Part shown: piece after piece, positions 1-7,900 of the stretch | Numbering within the stretch: the stretch's first letter is position 1 | Layout: the number at the start of each line of letters is the position of its first letter | Origin: Chitinophagaceae bacterium | GTDB taxonomy: Bacteria > Bacteroidota > Bacteroidia > Chitinophagales > Chitinophagaceae | DNA: 17,719 nt | Assembly: GCA_025362915.1 (NCBI GenBank) | Contig: JANYEU010000128.1 | Coordinates: 1-17,719 of the forward strand | Direction: 5' to 3' | The notes under the pieces: generated by a model | The model's input: the letters and a program-made list of their open reading frames with translations, nothing else | Told to the model about the DNA's origin: nothing | The model's database searches: none | Made by a program: the position numbers and the translations under genes

Positions 1-1
1 A

Positions 2-154
2 ATCACTGGTAAAAGCCAGCGTTACGGGCGTTTAGTCATACAAAGAATTAAAGAAATTCACTCAAAAGGCAAAAAACAATTGGTAACTGTCGAAGAGTTT
101 TGCAGTTATTCTGGTTTAAAATACGATTATGTTCTCACATCAATAAACGGGTAA
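2..154 (+). CDS. C-terminal fragment of an unrecognised protein
   Basis: An open frame enters from the left edge and ends at TAA (152-154), giving the last 50 residues of a longer protein. The fragment is basic and looks mostly helical: a Lys/Arg-rich stretch (RYGRLVIQRIKEIHSKGKKQ) is followed by TVEEFCSYSGLKYDYVLTSI. That second part resembles a small helix-turn-helix (VTVEEF ... TGLK-type) as seen in DNA-binding accessory proteins, but I do not recognise the family. No tyrosine-recombinase catalytic residues are visible, so it is not the C-terminus of a typical integrase. The stop codon lies inside the left arm of a hairpin (149-179), and the gene points toward the 3' end of a tRNA gene. 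That position is compatible with, but does not prove, the edge of an integrated element. Confidence 0.55.
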   Translation: MTGKSQRYGRLVIQRIKEIHSKGKKQLVTVEEFCSYSGLKYDYVLTSING

Positions 155-190
155 ACAGCCATTCGGCAAATGTTTACCCTATGTTTACCC
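149..190. repeat. Hairpin with 9-bp arms plus a direct repeat of TGTTTACCC
   Basis: GGGTAAACA (149-157) and TGTTTACCC (171-179) are perfect inverted copies. Inside them is a second small stem, GCC-ATTC-GGC (158-167). TGTTTACCC recurs at 182-190, 11 bp after the first copy, so the site has one inverted and two direct copies of the same 9-mer. The stop codon of the upstream gene is within the left arm. The site sits about 60 bp from the 3' end of the tRNA-Lys gene. It could be a terminator-like hairpin, although no T-run follows, or protein-binding arm sites of an integrase or excisionase. Confidence 0.6.
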
Positions 191-199
191 CAAAAAAAG

Positions 200-236
200 A
201 AAAGCGTAGTAATCTATTGATTATCAACGCTTTTTT
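200..236. terminator. Bidirectional intrinsic terminator between the partial gene and tRNA-Lys
   Basis: AAAAGCGT (200-207) pairs with ACGCTTTT (227-234), and an inner stem TAATC/GATTA (210-214 with 219-223) closes a 4-base loop. The right side runs into TTTTTT. On the minus strand the hairpin is followed by TTTTC and then a run of T. It can therefore end both the plus-strand gene that stops at 154 and the tRNA transcript arriving on the minus strand. Confidence 0.75.
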
Positions 237-247
237 CTTGTATTTAG

Positions 248-320
248 TGATTCCGTTGGGATTCGAACCCAAGACCCCATCATTAAAAGTGATGTGCTCT
301 ACCAGCTGAGCTACGAAATC
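248..320 (-). tRNA. trnK: tRNA-Lys (anticodon UUU)
   Basis: The minus strand folds into a complete 73-nt cloverleaf. The acceptor GATTTCG pairs with CGGAATC with one T-G wobble, and the discriminator is A. The D stem is GCTC/GAGC with loop AGCTGGTA. The anticodon stem CATCA/TGATG encloses the loop CTTTTAA, so the anticodon is TTT (UUU), reading AAA/AAG lysine codons. The T arm is TTGGG-TTCGAAT-CCCAA. CCA is not encoded. A strong Bacteroidota-type promoter lies 45 nt upstream and a hairpin terminator lies just downstream, so it appears to be a single-gene unit. Confidence 0.97.
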
Positions 321-364
321 TTACCCTTATTTTCCAGAACTATGTCCTTTTTGTTTTGGGAATG

Positions 365-395
365 CAAAAATAGGGGAATCAAGTTTCTTGGCAAA
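365..395 (-). promoter_or_regulatory. Bacteroidota sigma-70 promoter for tRNA-Lys
   Basis: On the minus strand TTTG (395-392) is followed, after exactly 19 bp, by TATTTTTG (372-365). This matches both halves of the Bacteroidota housekeeping consensus (TTTG, about 19-20 bp, TAnnTTTG). The -7 element lies 45 nt upstream of the mature tRNA 5' end, which leaves a short leader. Confidence 0.8.
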
Positions 396-459
396 CTTTT
401 ATTCAGAAAAGCAGCAATCTTTTTTTAATGGTATTCTTTTCTAAGCTATCTTGAACACT

Positions 460-467
460 TACATTTG
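460..467 (+). promoter_or_regulatory. Probable -7 element for the dehydrogenase gene
   Basis: TACATTTG is an exact TAnnTTTG match 20 bp before the ATG at 488. The expected -33 position, 19 bp upstream, reads TTTT rather than TTTG, so the upstream half is weak. It is oriented away from the tRNA promoter, making 321-487 a divergent promoter region. Confidence 0.6.
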
Positions 468-487
468 CCAGAATTTAATAATAATAT

Positions 488-1294
488 ATGTCTTCATTCA
501 ATAATAAGGTTGTAGTAATAACTGGCGGAAGTGACGGTATCGGTAAGGCGTTGGTGGACGCCTTTTTATCTATGGGAGCCAAGGTAGCTACCTGCGGAAG
601 AAATTATGATAAACTATATCAGATACAATCTGCACATCCTGGCAAGCCACTACTGATTCATACAACAGACATTAGTAAACAACAAGAGTGCAAGGGATTT
701 ATAGATACCGTGCTGAGTAGTTTTGGGCAAATAGATATACTTATAAACAATGCAGGCATATCCATGAGGGCATTGTTTGAGGATGTAGAACTTGATGCAC
801 TGAGAAAAGTGATGGATGTGAACTTTTGGGGAAGCGTCTATTGCACAAAATTCGCATTGCCAAGTATACTTGCCAGTAAAGGAACCATTGTAAGCATTTC
901 TTCTGTGGCAGGCTTTAGGGGATTGCCCGGCAGAAGCGGTTATTCTGCAAGTAAGTTTGCCTTGAATGGCTGGATGGAATCGTTACGTACAGAACTATTG
1001 GATACTGGCGTGAATGTATTATGGGTAAGCCCAGGGTTTACAGAATCGAACATACGCAAGGCGGCATTGGATAGTACCGGAAAAGCAACAGGAGAAACTA
1101 CCATGGATGAAAAATCGATGATGACAAGTACTGAATGTGCCCAACACATCATTAAGGCAATAGAAAAGAGGAAAAGAACAATAATACTGGGTTTCCAAGG
1201 AAAAGAAACAGTCATGCTAAATAAGTTTCTTCCCTCTCTGGCGGATAGGTTGGTAAGGAATTTTTTTTTTAAGAACGGAAAGTTGGTAAAATAA
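488..1294 (+). CDS. SDR family NAD(P)-dependent oxidoreductase
   Basis: This 268-residue protein is a classical short-chain dehydrogenase/reductase. Its Rossmann dinucleotide-binding motif is TGGSDGIG (residues 12-19), followed by NNAG (87-90). The catalytic set is Asn112, Ser138/139, Tyr152 and Lys156 in YSASK, and then SPGFT (181-185). Length and motif order are standard for cytoplasmic SDR enzymes reducing or oxidising a hydroxyl or keto group. The substrate cannot be read from sequence. Arg38 after the second strand would fit NADP(H) preference (inference). The ATG at 488 fits the family N-terminus and has a TAnnTTTG element just upstream. Near the C-terminus the gene has ten consecutive T residues (1261-1270) encoding Phe-Phe-Phe. 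The next gene begins 24 bp after the stop on the same strand, so the two are probably co-transcribed. Confidence 0.9.
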   Translation: MSSFNNKVVVITGGSDGIGKALVDAFLSMGAKVATCGRNYDKLYQIQSAHPGKPLLIHTTDISKQQECKGFIDTVLSSFGQIDILINNAGISMRALFEDVELDALRKVMDVNFWGSVYCTKFALPSILASKGTIVSISSVAGFRGLPGRSGYSASKFALNGWMESLRTELLDTGVNVLWVSPGFTESNIRKAALDSTGKATGETTMDEKSMMTSTECAQHIIKAIEKRKRTIILGFQGKETVMLNKFLPSLADRLVRNFFFKNGKLVK

Positions 1295-1318
1295 TCATCT
1301 CTGTATATCAATCCCTAA

Positions 1319-2146
1319 ATGGCTATCATAACACTTTCATCAGACGTGGGGCAACAGGATTATCTTGTTGGGGCTATTAAGGGGCAACTATTATCGCAAG
1401 ATGAAAGGCATAATATTGTTGACATCACCCACTATCTTTCCAACACAAACTATCCACAGGCTGCCTATATATGTTCCAGCGCCTTCAAGCACTTTCCGCC
1501 CAATACCTTTCATGTTGTCATCTTTAATTTCTATGATATTCCGCTAAACCATGTATTGGTGGCGAGGCATAAGGAACAATACATCATTTGCCCAGACAAT
1601 GGAATATTGACCATGATTGCTGGCGAAAGGCCAAAGGAAGTTGCAAAACTTTCACTGACACAGTCTGGGAGCTACTTTTTATCCATAACGGGTATGATTG
1701 CAAAAGCAATAACCCATATATCTAAAAATGAAAACTTTTTTGAACCCACAGATACGCCAGTTGTTATAGAAGAAACACTGCCATTGAGGCCTCATATTGG
1801 GTTTGAAACAATAGAATGCCAGATATTATTCATAGATAATTTTGAAAATGCTGTTCTCAATCTTACAGAAGAACAGTTTGAGGAACAAAGAAATGGTCGT
1901 CCATTTGTCATCCTCATATCCAGGAATGAGGAGGTAACCACCATCAGCAATCATTATTCAAGCGTTCCAAAAGGGGATTGTCTGGCTTGGTTCAACTCGG
2001 CAGGATACCTCGAAATTGCCATCAATAAAGGAAATGTGGCAAGTTTGTTTGGCTTACAGGGTTATCATGAAAATATGAATAAGTTGGGGATGGTTACGCA
2101 GAACAAGCATTTCTATCATACCATAAAAATCTTCTTTGGCGTATAG
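1319..2146 (+). CDS. SAM hydroxide adenosyltransferase / DUF62 family protein (atypical active site)
   Basis: The 275-residue protein matches the DUF62 fold, the family of SAM hydroxide adenosyltransferases and fluorinase/chlorinase. It starts with ITLSSDVGQQDYLVGAIKG (residues 4-22, Asp9), has PDNGIL at 92-97, a C-terminal domain opening IDNFENAVLNL (172-182), and ends with INKGNVASLFGL (235-246). Known members hydrolyse S-adenosylmethionine to adenosine and methionine with an Asp-Arg-His set, the Asp lying in a DPGVG-like motif. The corresponding stretch here, around residues 66-80 (VVIFNFYDIPLNH), has no DPGVG and no obvious Arg. Activity may therefore differ or be lost. It follows the SDR gene by 24 bp and ends just before a large inverted repeat. 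Confidence 0.8.
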   Translation: MAIITLSSDVGQQDYLVGAIKGQLLSQDERHNIVDITHYLSNTNYPQAAYICSSAFKHFPPNTFHVVIFNFYDIPLNHVLVARHKEQYIICPDNGILTMIAGERPKEVAKLSLTQSGSYFLSITGMIAKAITHISKNENFFEPTDTPVVIEETLPLRPHIGFETIECQILFIDNFENAVLNLTEEQFEEQRNGRPFVILISRNEEVTTISNHYSSVPKGDCLAWFNSAGYLEIAINKGNVASLFGLQGYHENMNKLGMVTQNKHFYHTIKIFFGV

Positions 2147-2148
2147 GG

Positions 2149-2272
2149 TTTTACCACAAAGAACACTAGGAAAAAACACAAAGACCACAAAGTTTTTTTA
2201 CATAATAGTGTACTAATATTCCATTAATCATTAGTGTTCCTTGTGAAAACCTTAGTGTAATTTGTGGTAAAT
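2149..2272. repeat. Long imperfect inverted repeat between convergent genes
   Basis: The left arm begins TTTTACCACAAAGAACACTA (2149-2168) and continues with two further CACAAAG words to about 2193. The right arm (2231-2272) is its imperfect reverse complement, ending TTAGTGTAATTTGTGGTAAA. The arms are about 40 bp long and are separated by a T-rich stretch of about 40 bp. ACCACAAAG-type words in tandem plus an inverted copy are typical of dispersed intergenic elements (inference from general experience). Lying between two convergent stop codons, it could form a long hairpin that ends transcription from both sides. Confidence 0.7.
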
Positions 2273-2276
2273 ATTG

Positions 2277-2930
2277 CTATTTGTAACTGCTGCTTTTGAA
2301 ATCTCCCCTCTTCCAGGCTTTTATAAAATCTGCCCACGCAAATGGATTCAATATATTTATTGGAGGAAGCTGACCCGCATAGTAATACTTGGCCGCCTGT
2401 TGTTTCAGCGTCTGGCTTACCGCTTCTTTTCCATCCATTGGCAGTGTTGCCAGCAATAGCCTTCGGGCAGATTCATCTGTATTTTTTCTGGCTATTTCGT
2501 AATTATCATCGGGGATGGTATTGTTTACAAAATCCCTTTCAAACTGCTCCCGTGTAGGTCTTGGCCGAAGGATGGTGGCAGGCAAATAAGCCGTATCATT
2601 AATCAATAATTGTATTACGCTATATTGGTTATCTGTCAGGTTGGTAGGGATGTTGATTGTTTTCTTTTTAAATCCGATAGAAGAAAAAGTAATCTTATCG
2701 CCCTTTAGCACTGCAATAGAAAACACACCATCGCTGTTGGTTATCGTTCCGCGGCCCTTATTTTCTACCACTACGCTTGCGGCCGGAATGCCCCGTAAGC
2801 TATCGGCCGTCATTACCACACCAAATAATTGGATGACTGAATCTTTTATGGATGGCATTTTCTGCGCTTTTGCTCCAAAAGTCAATGCCAACATCACGAA
2901 TGGCAAAAGAAATCGTATGTATGTTTTCAT
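2277..2930 (-). CDS. Secreted carboxypeptidase-like regulatory domain protein
   Basis: The 217-residue protein begins with a clear signal peptide: MKTYIR, a hydrophobic core at residues 7-19, and a likely signal peptidase I cut after AKA (22). A carboxypeptidase-D-regulatory-like beta-sandwich follows at about 34-110. It is recognisable from the order GVV...GIPAASVVVENKGRGT, the turn TNSDGVFSI, then KGDKITFSSIGF. This is the module that Bacteroidota also place at the N-terminus of SusC/TonB receptors, but here no plug or barrel follows. The remaining 100 residues are charged and contain no recognisable domain. A periplasmic or cell-surface role is likely; the function is unknown. The ATG at 2928-2930 gives a perfect signal peptide. 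Upstream lies the 21-bp repeat array. Confidence 0.8.
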   Translation of the reverse strand: MKTYIRFLLPFVMLALTFGAKAQKMPSIKDSVIQLFGVVMTADSLRGIPAASVVVENKGRGTITNSDGVFSIAVLKGDKITFSSIGFKKKTINIPTNLTDNQYSVIQLLINDTAYLPATILRPRPTREQFERDFVNNTIPDDNYEIARKNTDESARRLLLATLPMDGKEAVSQTLKQQAAKYYYAGQLPPINILNPFAWADFIKAWKRGDFKSSSYK

Positions 2931-3056
2931 TAACTAAAAATATTAAAAATAGAATGATAAAGTTATAGAAATAAGCAAATTAGGTACCATTATACTAACC
3001 AACCTACTTTTTATTAGACAGTTTGGGTGATGATTTAAACCCAATTTCCAAATCAT

Positions 3057-3308
3057 TTAGGGTATTTGTTTTCAAATCCAAGACGTTTTATCCGCAATCC
3101 AAGGTCGTTTATTGGGAGAAAACGGTCGTTTTTTCTCAATCCAAGGTCGTTTATTGCGAAAAAACGGTCGTTTTTTTCCAATCCAAGGTCGTTTATTGGG
3201 AGAAAACGGTCGTTTTTTCTCAATCCAAGGTCGTTTATTGAGAGAAAACGGTCGTTTTTTTCCAATCCAAGACCTTTTATTTCCAGTAAAAGAGCTTTTA
3301 TTCTATTG
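3057..3308. repeat. Tandem array of twelve 21-bp units (42-bp higher-order period)
   Basis: A core GGTCGTTT recurs every 21 bp at 3103, 3124, 3145, 3166, 3187, 3208, 3229 and 3250. Degenerate units continue the phase on both sides at 3061, 3082, 3271 and 3292. Odd and even units differ: one type is CCAAGGTCGTTTATTG and the other AAACGGTCGTTTTTT. The nearly exact repeat is therefore 42 bp. The two unit types centre on different imperfect palindromes, CCAAT...ATTGG and AAAACG-GT-CGTTTT. Because 42 is divisible by 3, several frames stay open by chance of periodicity; I do not regard these as genes. The array fills the divergent region between the secreted-protein gene and mrp. Confidence 0.95.
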
Positions 3309-3402
3309 AGATATTCTACATCTACAATATTATTATGAACAAAGTAAAGCGGTGACAGGTTATTTTTACCGCCAAATATTATTTTTTAACAAAAACTTCG
3401 TG

Positions 3403-4494
3403 ATGACAGAGGCAGAGATATTAGGTGCATTGAGCAATGTGCAAGAACCGGATTTAGGTAAGGATTTGGTTACCTTAAACATGATTAAGGATATTTTGAT
3501 TGATGGAAAAAACGTGTCGTTTACCATCATACTAACTACACCGGCATGCCCTATGAAGGATATGATGAGCAGGGCAAGCGAAAATGCCGTGAAATTGTTG
3601 GTAGATAAGGAAGCGATTGTGACCGTAAAGTTTACATCGAACACGACCACAAACCGTAAGGATGCAAAACTTATTTTGGGAGGGGTGCGGAACATTATAG
3701 CCGTGGTAAGCGGAAAGGGCGGCGTTGGAAAAAGTACCGTTGCAGCAAACCTTGCACTTAGTTTAGCAGAAGGCGGCGCAAGTGTGGGGCTAATGGATGC
3801 CGATATTTATGGGCCAAGTGTGCCGATAATGTTTGGTGTGCGTGGCGAAAGACCGATGATGAAGGAGGTGAATGGCAAGGGAATGATTGTGCCGCTGAAT
3901 AAATATGGCATCAAGCTGATGAGTATTGGTTTATTGGTGGATGAAAAGAATGCGGTGGTTTGGCGTGGCCCAATGGCCAGTAGTGCCATCAAACAATTTG
4001 TGACCGATGTAGATTGGGGCGAATTGGACTATCTGGTTATTGATATGCCTCCTGGCACTGGCGATATTCACCTTACGTTGATGCAAACCGTACCCGTAAC
4101 CGGTGTGATGATAGTAACAACGCCTCAAAATGTGGCATTGGCTGATGCCAAAAAGGGTATTGCCATGTTTGGTCAGGCACAAATAAAGGTTCCTATTATT
4201 GGCTTGGTAGAAAATATGGCATACTTTACCCCTGCCGAATTGCCCGATAACAAATACTTTTTGTTTGGTAAGGAAGGTGGAAAAAGATTGGCTGAAGAAT
4301 ACGATTTGCCTTTTTTGGGACAGATTCCTTTGGTGCAATCCATCAGGGAGGGTGGCGATGATGGCGTACCATCCATGGTAGGCAATGATGAAATTAGCAA
4401 GAAAGCATTTAGGGATATTACTGCTGGGGCTGTACGGAATATTGCCATGCGCAATGCAAACATGCCGCAAACCAAATTGGTAGAAGTGCAATAA
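3403..4494 (+). CDS. mrp: Mrp/NBP35 family P-loop ATPase (Fe-S cluster carrier type)
   Basis: The 363-residue protein has an N-terminal MIP18-like (DUF59) domain at about 1-80, including TTPACPMKD (45-53). A Mrp/ApbC P-loop NTPase follows, with deviant Walker A SGKGGVGKST (103-112), MDADIYGPS (131-139) and DMPPGTGD (214-221). Family members assemble or transfer iron-sulfur clusters in the cytosol. After VENMAYF (269-275) typical Mrp proteins have a cluster-binding CxxC. Here the sequence is TPAELPDNKYF, with no cysteines. The start is set at ATG 3403, because extension to a GTG at 3352 adds 17 residues not typical of the family. A strong terminator follows. The 21-bp repeat array lies upstream. 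Confidence 0.92.
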   Translation: MTEAEILGALSNVQEPDLGKDLVTLNMIKDILIDGKNVSFTIILTTPACPMKDMMSRASENAVKLLVDKEAIVTVKFTSNTTTNRKDAKLILGGVRNIIAVVSGKGGVGKSTVAANLALSLAEGGASVGLMDADIYGPSVPIMFGVRGERPMMKEVNGKGMIVPLNKYGIKLMSIGLLVDEKNAVVWRGPMASSAIKQFVTDVDWGELDYLVIDMPPGTGDIHLTLMQTVPVTGVMIVTTPQNVALADAKKGIAMFGQAQIKVPIIGLVENMAYFTPAELPDNKYFLFGKEGGKRLAEEYDLPFLGQIPLVQSIREGGDDGVPSMVGNDEISKKAFRDITAGAVRNIAMRNANMPQTKLVEVQ

Positions 4495-4507
4495 GAAACT
4501 TTTAATT

Positions 4508-4546
4508 CCCCGATACAGGCAAAGTGTATCGGGGTGTTTTTATTTT
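4508..4546. terminator. Intrinsic terminator after mrp
   Basis: CCCCGATACA (4508-4517) and TGTATCGGGG (4525-4534) form a perfect 10-bp stem with a 7-base loop, followed by TGTTTTTATTTT. It lies 14 bp past the mrp stop and overlaps the last bases of the convergent response-regulator gene. The minus-strand side has only a short T-rich tail, so it acts mainly for mrp. Confidence 0.9.
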
Positions 4547-4958
4547 AAACTAAGCCTAATTCTTTCTTCAACCTTTCTATCTGTTCAAAATCCAAAGGCT
4601 TTTCTATAAAGCCACAAACGGTTTTTTCCCTCACCACCCTTTCCTTGTCCATAGGGTTAATGCTTGAAGAGAGAATATAAATTTTGGTTCTTTCGGCAAA
4701 CTGTGGGAACTCTTTCTCAAATGTTTCCAAAAACTCCCAGCCATCCATCAGGGGCATATTCAAGTCCAGCAATATCAATTCTGGCACTTTTGATAAATTG
4801 TCTTCTTGCTTGGCCAAATCAATAAAATAATTCAACGCAAGTTGCCCATTCAAGACTTCAATGTAGTTCTCGCAAAACTTCGCTTCGTCCAGATACAATT
4901 TATTTAAAAGATGTGTTGTTGTGTCGTCTTCAACGCTAAGAATACTTTTTATCATCAA
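4545..4958 (-). CDS. Single-domain response regulator (CheY/Rcp1-like receiver)
   Basis: The 137-residue protein consists of one receiver domain. It has an acidic pocket at Glu10-Asp11-Asp12, phosphoacceptor Asp65 in LILLDLNMPLMDGWEF, a Ser pair near 97-99 at the switch position, and Lys120-Pro121 in the final loop. There is no output domain, so it must signal by protein contact or pass phosphate onward. It begins 3 bp after the stop of the six-PAS histidine kinase (two adjacent ATG codons, 4958 or 4955), so the two are translationally coupled and form one signalling pair. It is slightly longer than CheY because of insertions around 50-58 and 84-92, as in regulators partnered with bacteriophytochrome-type or multi-PAS kinases (family knowledge). 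Confidence 0.92.
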   Translation of the reverse strand: MMIKSILSVEDDTTTHLLNKLYLDEAKFCENYIEVLNGQLALNYFIDLAKQEDNLSKVPELILLDLNMPLMDGWEFLETFEKEFPQFAERTKIYILSSSINPMDKERVVREKTVCGFIEKPLDFEQIERLKKELGLV

Positions 4959-4961
4959 TAA

Positions 4962-7900
4962 TTATTTAAATGTTAGTGTGAATGTTGTTCCAATATTTAC
5001 TTCGCTATAAAATTCTATCTTACCACCCAAGGCAGTTATTTGGGAATAGATAAGATACAAGCCAATTCCTTTACTATCTGAGTTGGTATGGAAACGTTGA
5101 TAGAGGCCAAATATCTTATTTTTTACCCGTTCCATATCCATGCCGATGCCATTATCGGAAAAAATAAGCTTTGTAGTTCCGTCTTCATTTGTAGAAGTAT
5201 TTATTTGAATGATTGGATGCCCTTCCGGTTTCGCATACTTTAAAGAATTTGTAATCAGGTTTAAAAATACACTTTCAAGATAAGCCGGGTTGAAGTTAAC
5301 GTTTGGCGCACTGGAAAAATCTGAATGGATAATTGTACCCGTCCGTTCAATGCTTTTGTTAATAGATAAAGTCACTTTTTCTAATGTCTGGGCAAAGGTG
5401 ACTTCTGAAGTAGGAAGATGAATGTTTTCTTTTATGATAAGGATATTTATCAAATCATTCAGTGTGTCGTTCAAGTCGTGCGTAGATCTTTTAAAGCCAT
5501 CTATCAATTTTATTGTCAATGGATCCTTAATTGTTTCTGTTTTTATCAAATTGCAAATAGACAACAGATTAGTAAGGGGCGCCCTCAAATTGTGTGATGT
5601 AATGTAACTAAATTGTTTAAGCTCCCTATTATTATTGGTAACCTCACGAAGTAGTTTTTCCCTTTCCAGTTCTGTAAGTTTTTTATCGGTAATATCAGTA
5701 CTTATAGACACATACCTAAGTGGCTTGTTTGTTTTAGCATCCATATACGGCACAATGGTAATACCAACCCAATACAATGTTCCATCTTTTGCCTTATTGC
5801 ACAAATCGCCCTTCCACACGTCTCCATTGGCAATGGTGTTGTACATCTTTATAAATAATGAAGCTTGATGATAGCCTGACTTTATTATACGATGATTTTG
5901 ACCAATCAATTCCTCCTTGCTGTACTTACTTATCTTGCAAAAACTATCGTTTGCATAGATGATCATCCCTTGCACATCAGTAATAGAAACAATGTCATGT
6001 TGGTCTATGGCAAACTGTTGTTGCCTAAGTTCATTAATGGTTTCTTCTAGTTTTTCATAACTTATCCGTAGTTCTTCCTGCATTTGTTTCTCGAAAGTTA
6101 TGTCTTTGGCTATCCCCAAATAACCAATTACGCCACCTTCGTAATTGTGCAGGGACGTTACAGAAAGAGATACAGGAAAGCGGTATCCATTTCTGTGTAT
6201 ATAAGTCCATTCAGTTTCGGTACTAATGCCCAGTTTGGCTTTTGCAACAAATACCTCAAACCCTGGTTTTATCTTCCTGCCCAATTCGATAGTCAGTTCC
6301 TTTGCCCGGTTTGCCATTTCTTCTGTATCATGAATCAGCTCAGGTGTTTGTTTATTTATCACCTCTTCTGCCTTATAGCCAAGCAGTATCTCTGCACCTT
6401 CATTAAACGATTGGATGATGCCATTAACATCGGTAGAAATAATTGAAAAATTGGCACTATCTAAAATAGACTTTTGCAGGGCAGCCATTGCTGCAAATGC
6501 TTGTTCTGTTTCTCTTTTGGTAGTAATGTCGCAAATGGCACCTACAAGTCTGATGGGCTTTCCTGCTTCATTCCTTATGATGAGGGTTTTATCCAGCACC
6601 CAAGCGTATTTTCCATTTGCTTTTTTAAACCTATACTCATCATCCCACTTATCCTCATGGGTTTGTAACATCCGAATCCTTTTGTGTTTTATCTTTTCAA
6701 CATCCTCAGGATGAATATTCTTTCTCCAAATATTATTATCGGTTGTCTGCGCCTCTGTAATGGTATATCCAAATAGTAATTCAAAGTTTTTGCTAAAAAA
6801 CACCTCCTTGGTTAAAAGGTCAGATTCCCAAATCATATCAGAAGTGGCAAGTGTGGCATATTCAAAGCGTTCATTACTTCTTTGCAACGCCACTTCAGCT
6901 CTCTTCCTTTCGGTAATATTAGTTACAAAGGCACAATTAATCTCCGAGTCTCCATATTTTATCAGGTTAGCCTTTATCTCCACATCTATTAATGACCCAT
7001 CTTTTTTCTTTTGTACGCTGGTAAACAGTAAGGTCTTTTTTTCTCTAAGTTCTGCCCAATGTATTGGCCAATCAATTGCTTTGTGGTTAGGGTCAATATC
7101 TTCCACTTTTAATGCCATCATCTCTTCCCTTGTATAACCAAGTAAGGTATGAGCCCTTTTATTAAAATTATAAAAAGAGGCATCACTCTTCAATAAAAAG
7201 ATAGAAACATCGGCTTGTTCAAATGCAAAATCAATAAGTTTAAGTTTCTCCTCCACAGCTCTCTGCGCTGTAATATCCCTGCTTATACCCACTAACCCTG
7301 TTACATTACCAGCGGTATCAATGATTGGAAACTTGGAAGTAAGGTTATACGATTGCACCCCATCCTTGTTGGTAAATATTTCGAGGTCATTTATTGATGG
7401 CTGTCCGGTATTTATTATTTTCAAATCCCTATCATATCCTAAATGGCCTGAGGCTGGATCAAACAATTCCAAATCTGTTTTCCCTATAATCTCTTCTTCA
7501 GTTTCTACCCTGATATTCTTTAAATCGGCCTTATTTGCTATAAGCTTTCTCCCCAAATTATCTTTTACAAAAATGGCAACAGGCAGGTTGTCTATCAGTG
7601 TTCTCAAAAGTGTATGTTCTTGAACCAGACTATCCTGCAACAATTTTGCTTCATATACTGTCCGCTCAAGTTCTTTTTCTTTCTTTATTTCTTCCGATAG
7701 ATCATTTACAAAGAAACAAAATTTTCCTGCATCCCTATTGTCACCATCAACTGAAAAGAAAGAAAAACTAACAGGAAAATTCTCTCCATTTTTCCTGACT
7801 CCTGTGCCATAAGCCAGTTTTTTTTTAAATTTACTACTGTCTGTCTCTAATACCTGCTTGGTTTCCTTTTCCAGAACGATTAGATCTTCTTTTCTCTTTA

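Noticed and set aside
940..1311. Long minus-strand frame inside the SDR gene
   Set aside because: It lies wholly opposite a well-supported SDR gene with intact catalytic motifs, and its translation shows no family features.
3057..3308. CRISPR array
   Set aside because: Units are contiguous, with no unique spacers of constant length between repeats, and no cas genes are present.
3023..3338. Several overlapping open frames on both strands across the 21-bp array, with 14-residue repeats such as NPRSFIGRKRSFF
   Set aside because: A 42-bp period is divisible by three, so any frame free of stops in one unit stays open. Four frames are open at once, and none has a promoter, a start context or a recognisable protein.
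3352..3402. Upstream extension of mrp to a GTG start
   Set aside because: The extra 17 residues (MTGYFYRQILFFNKNF...) do not fit the family N-terminus, while MTEAEILGALSNVQEPDLG at ATG 3403 does.
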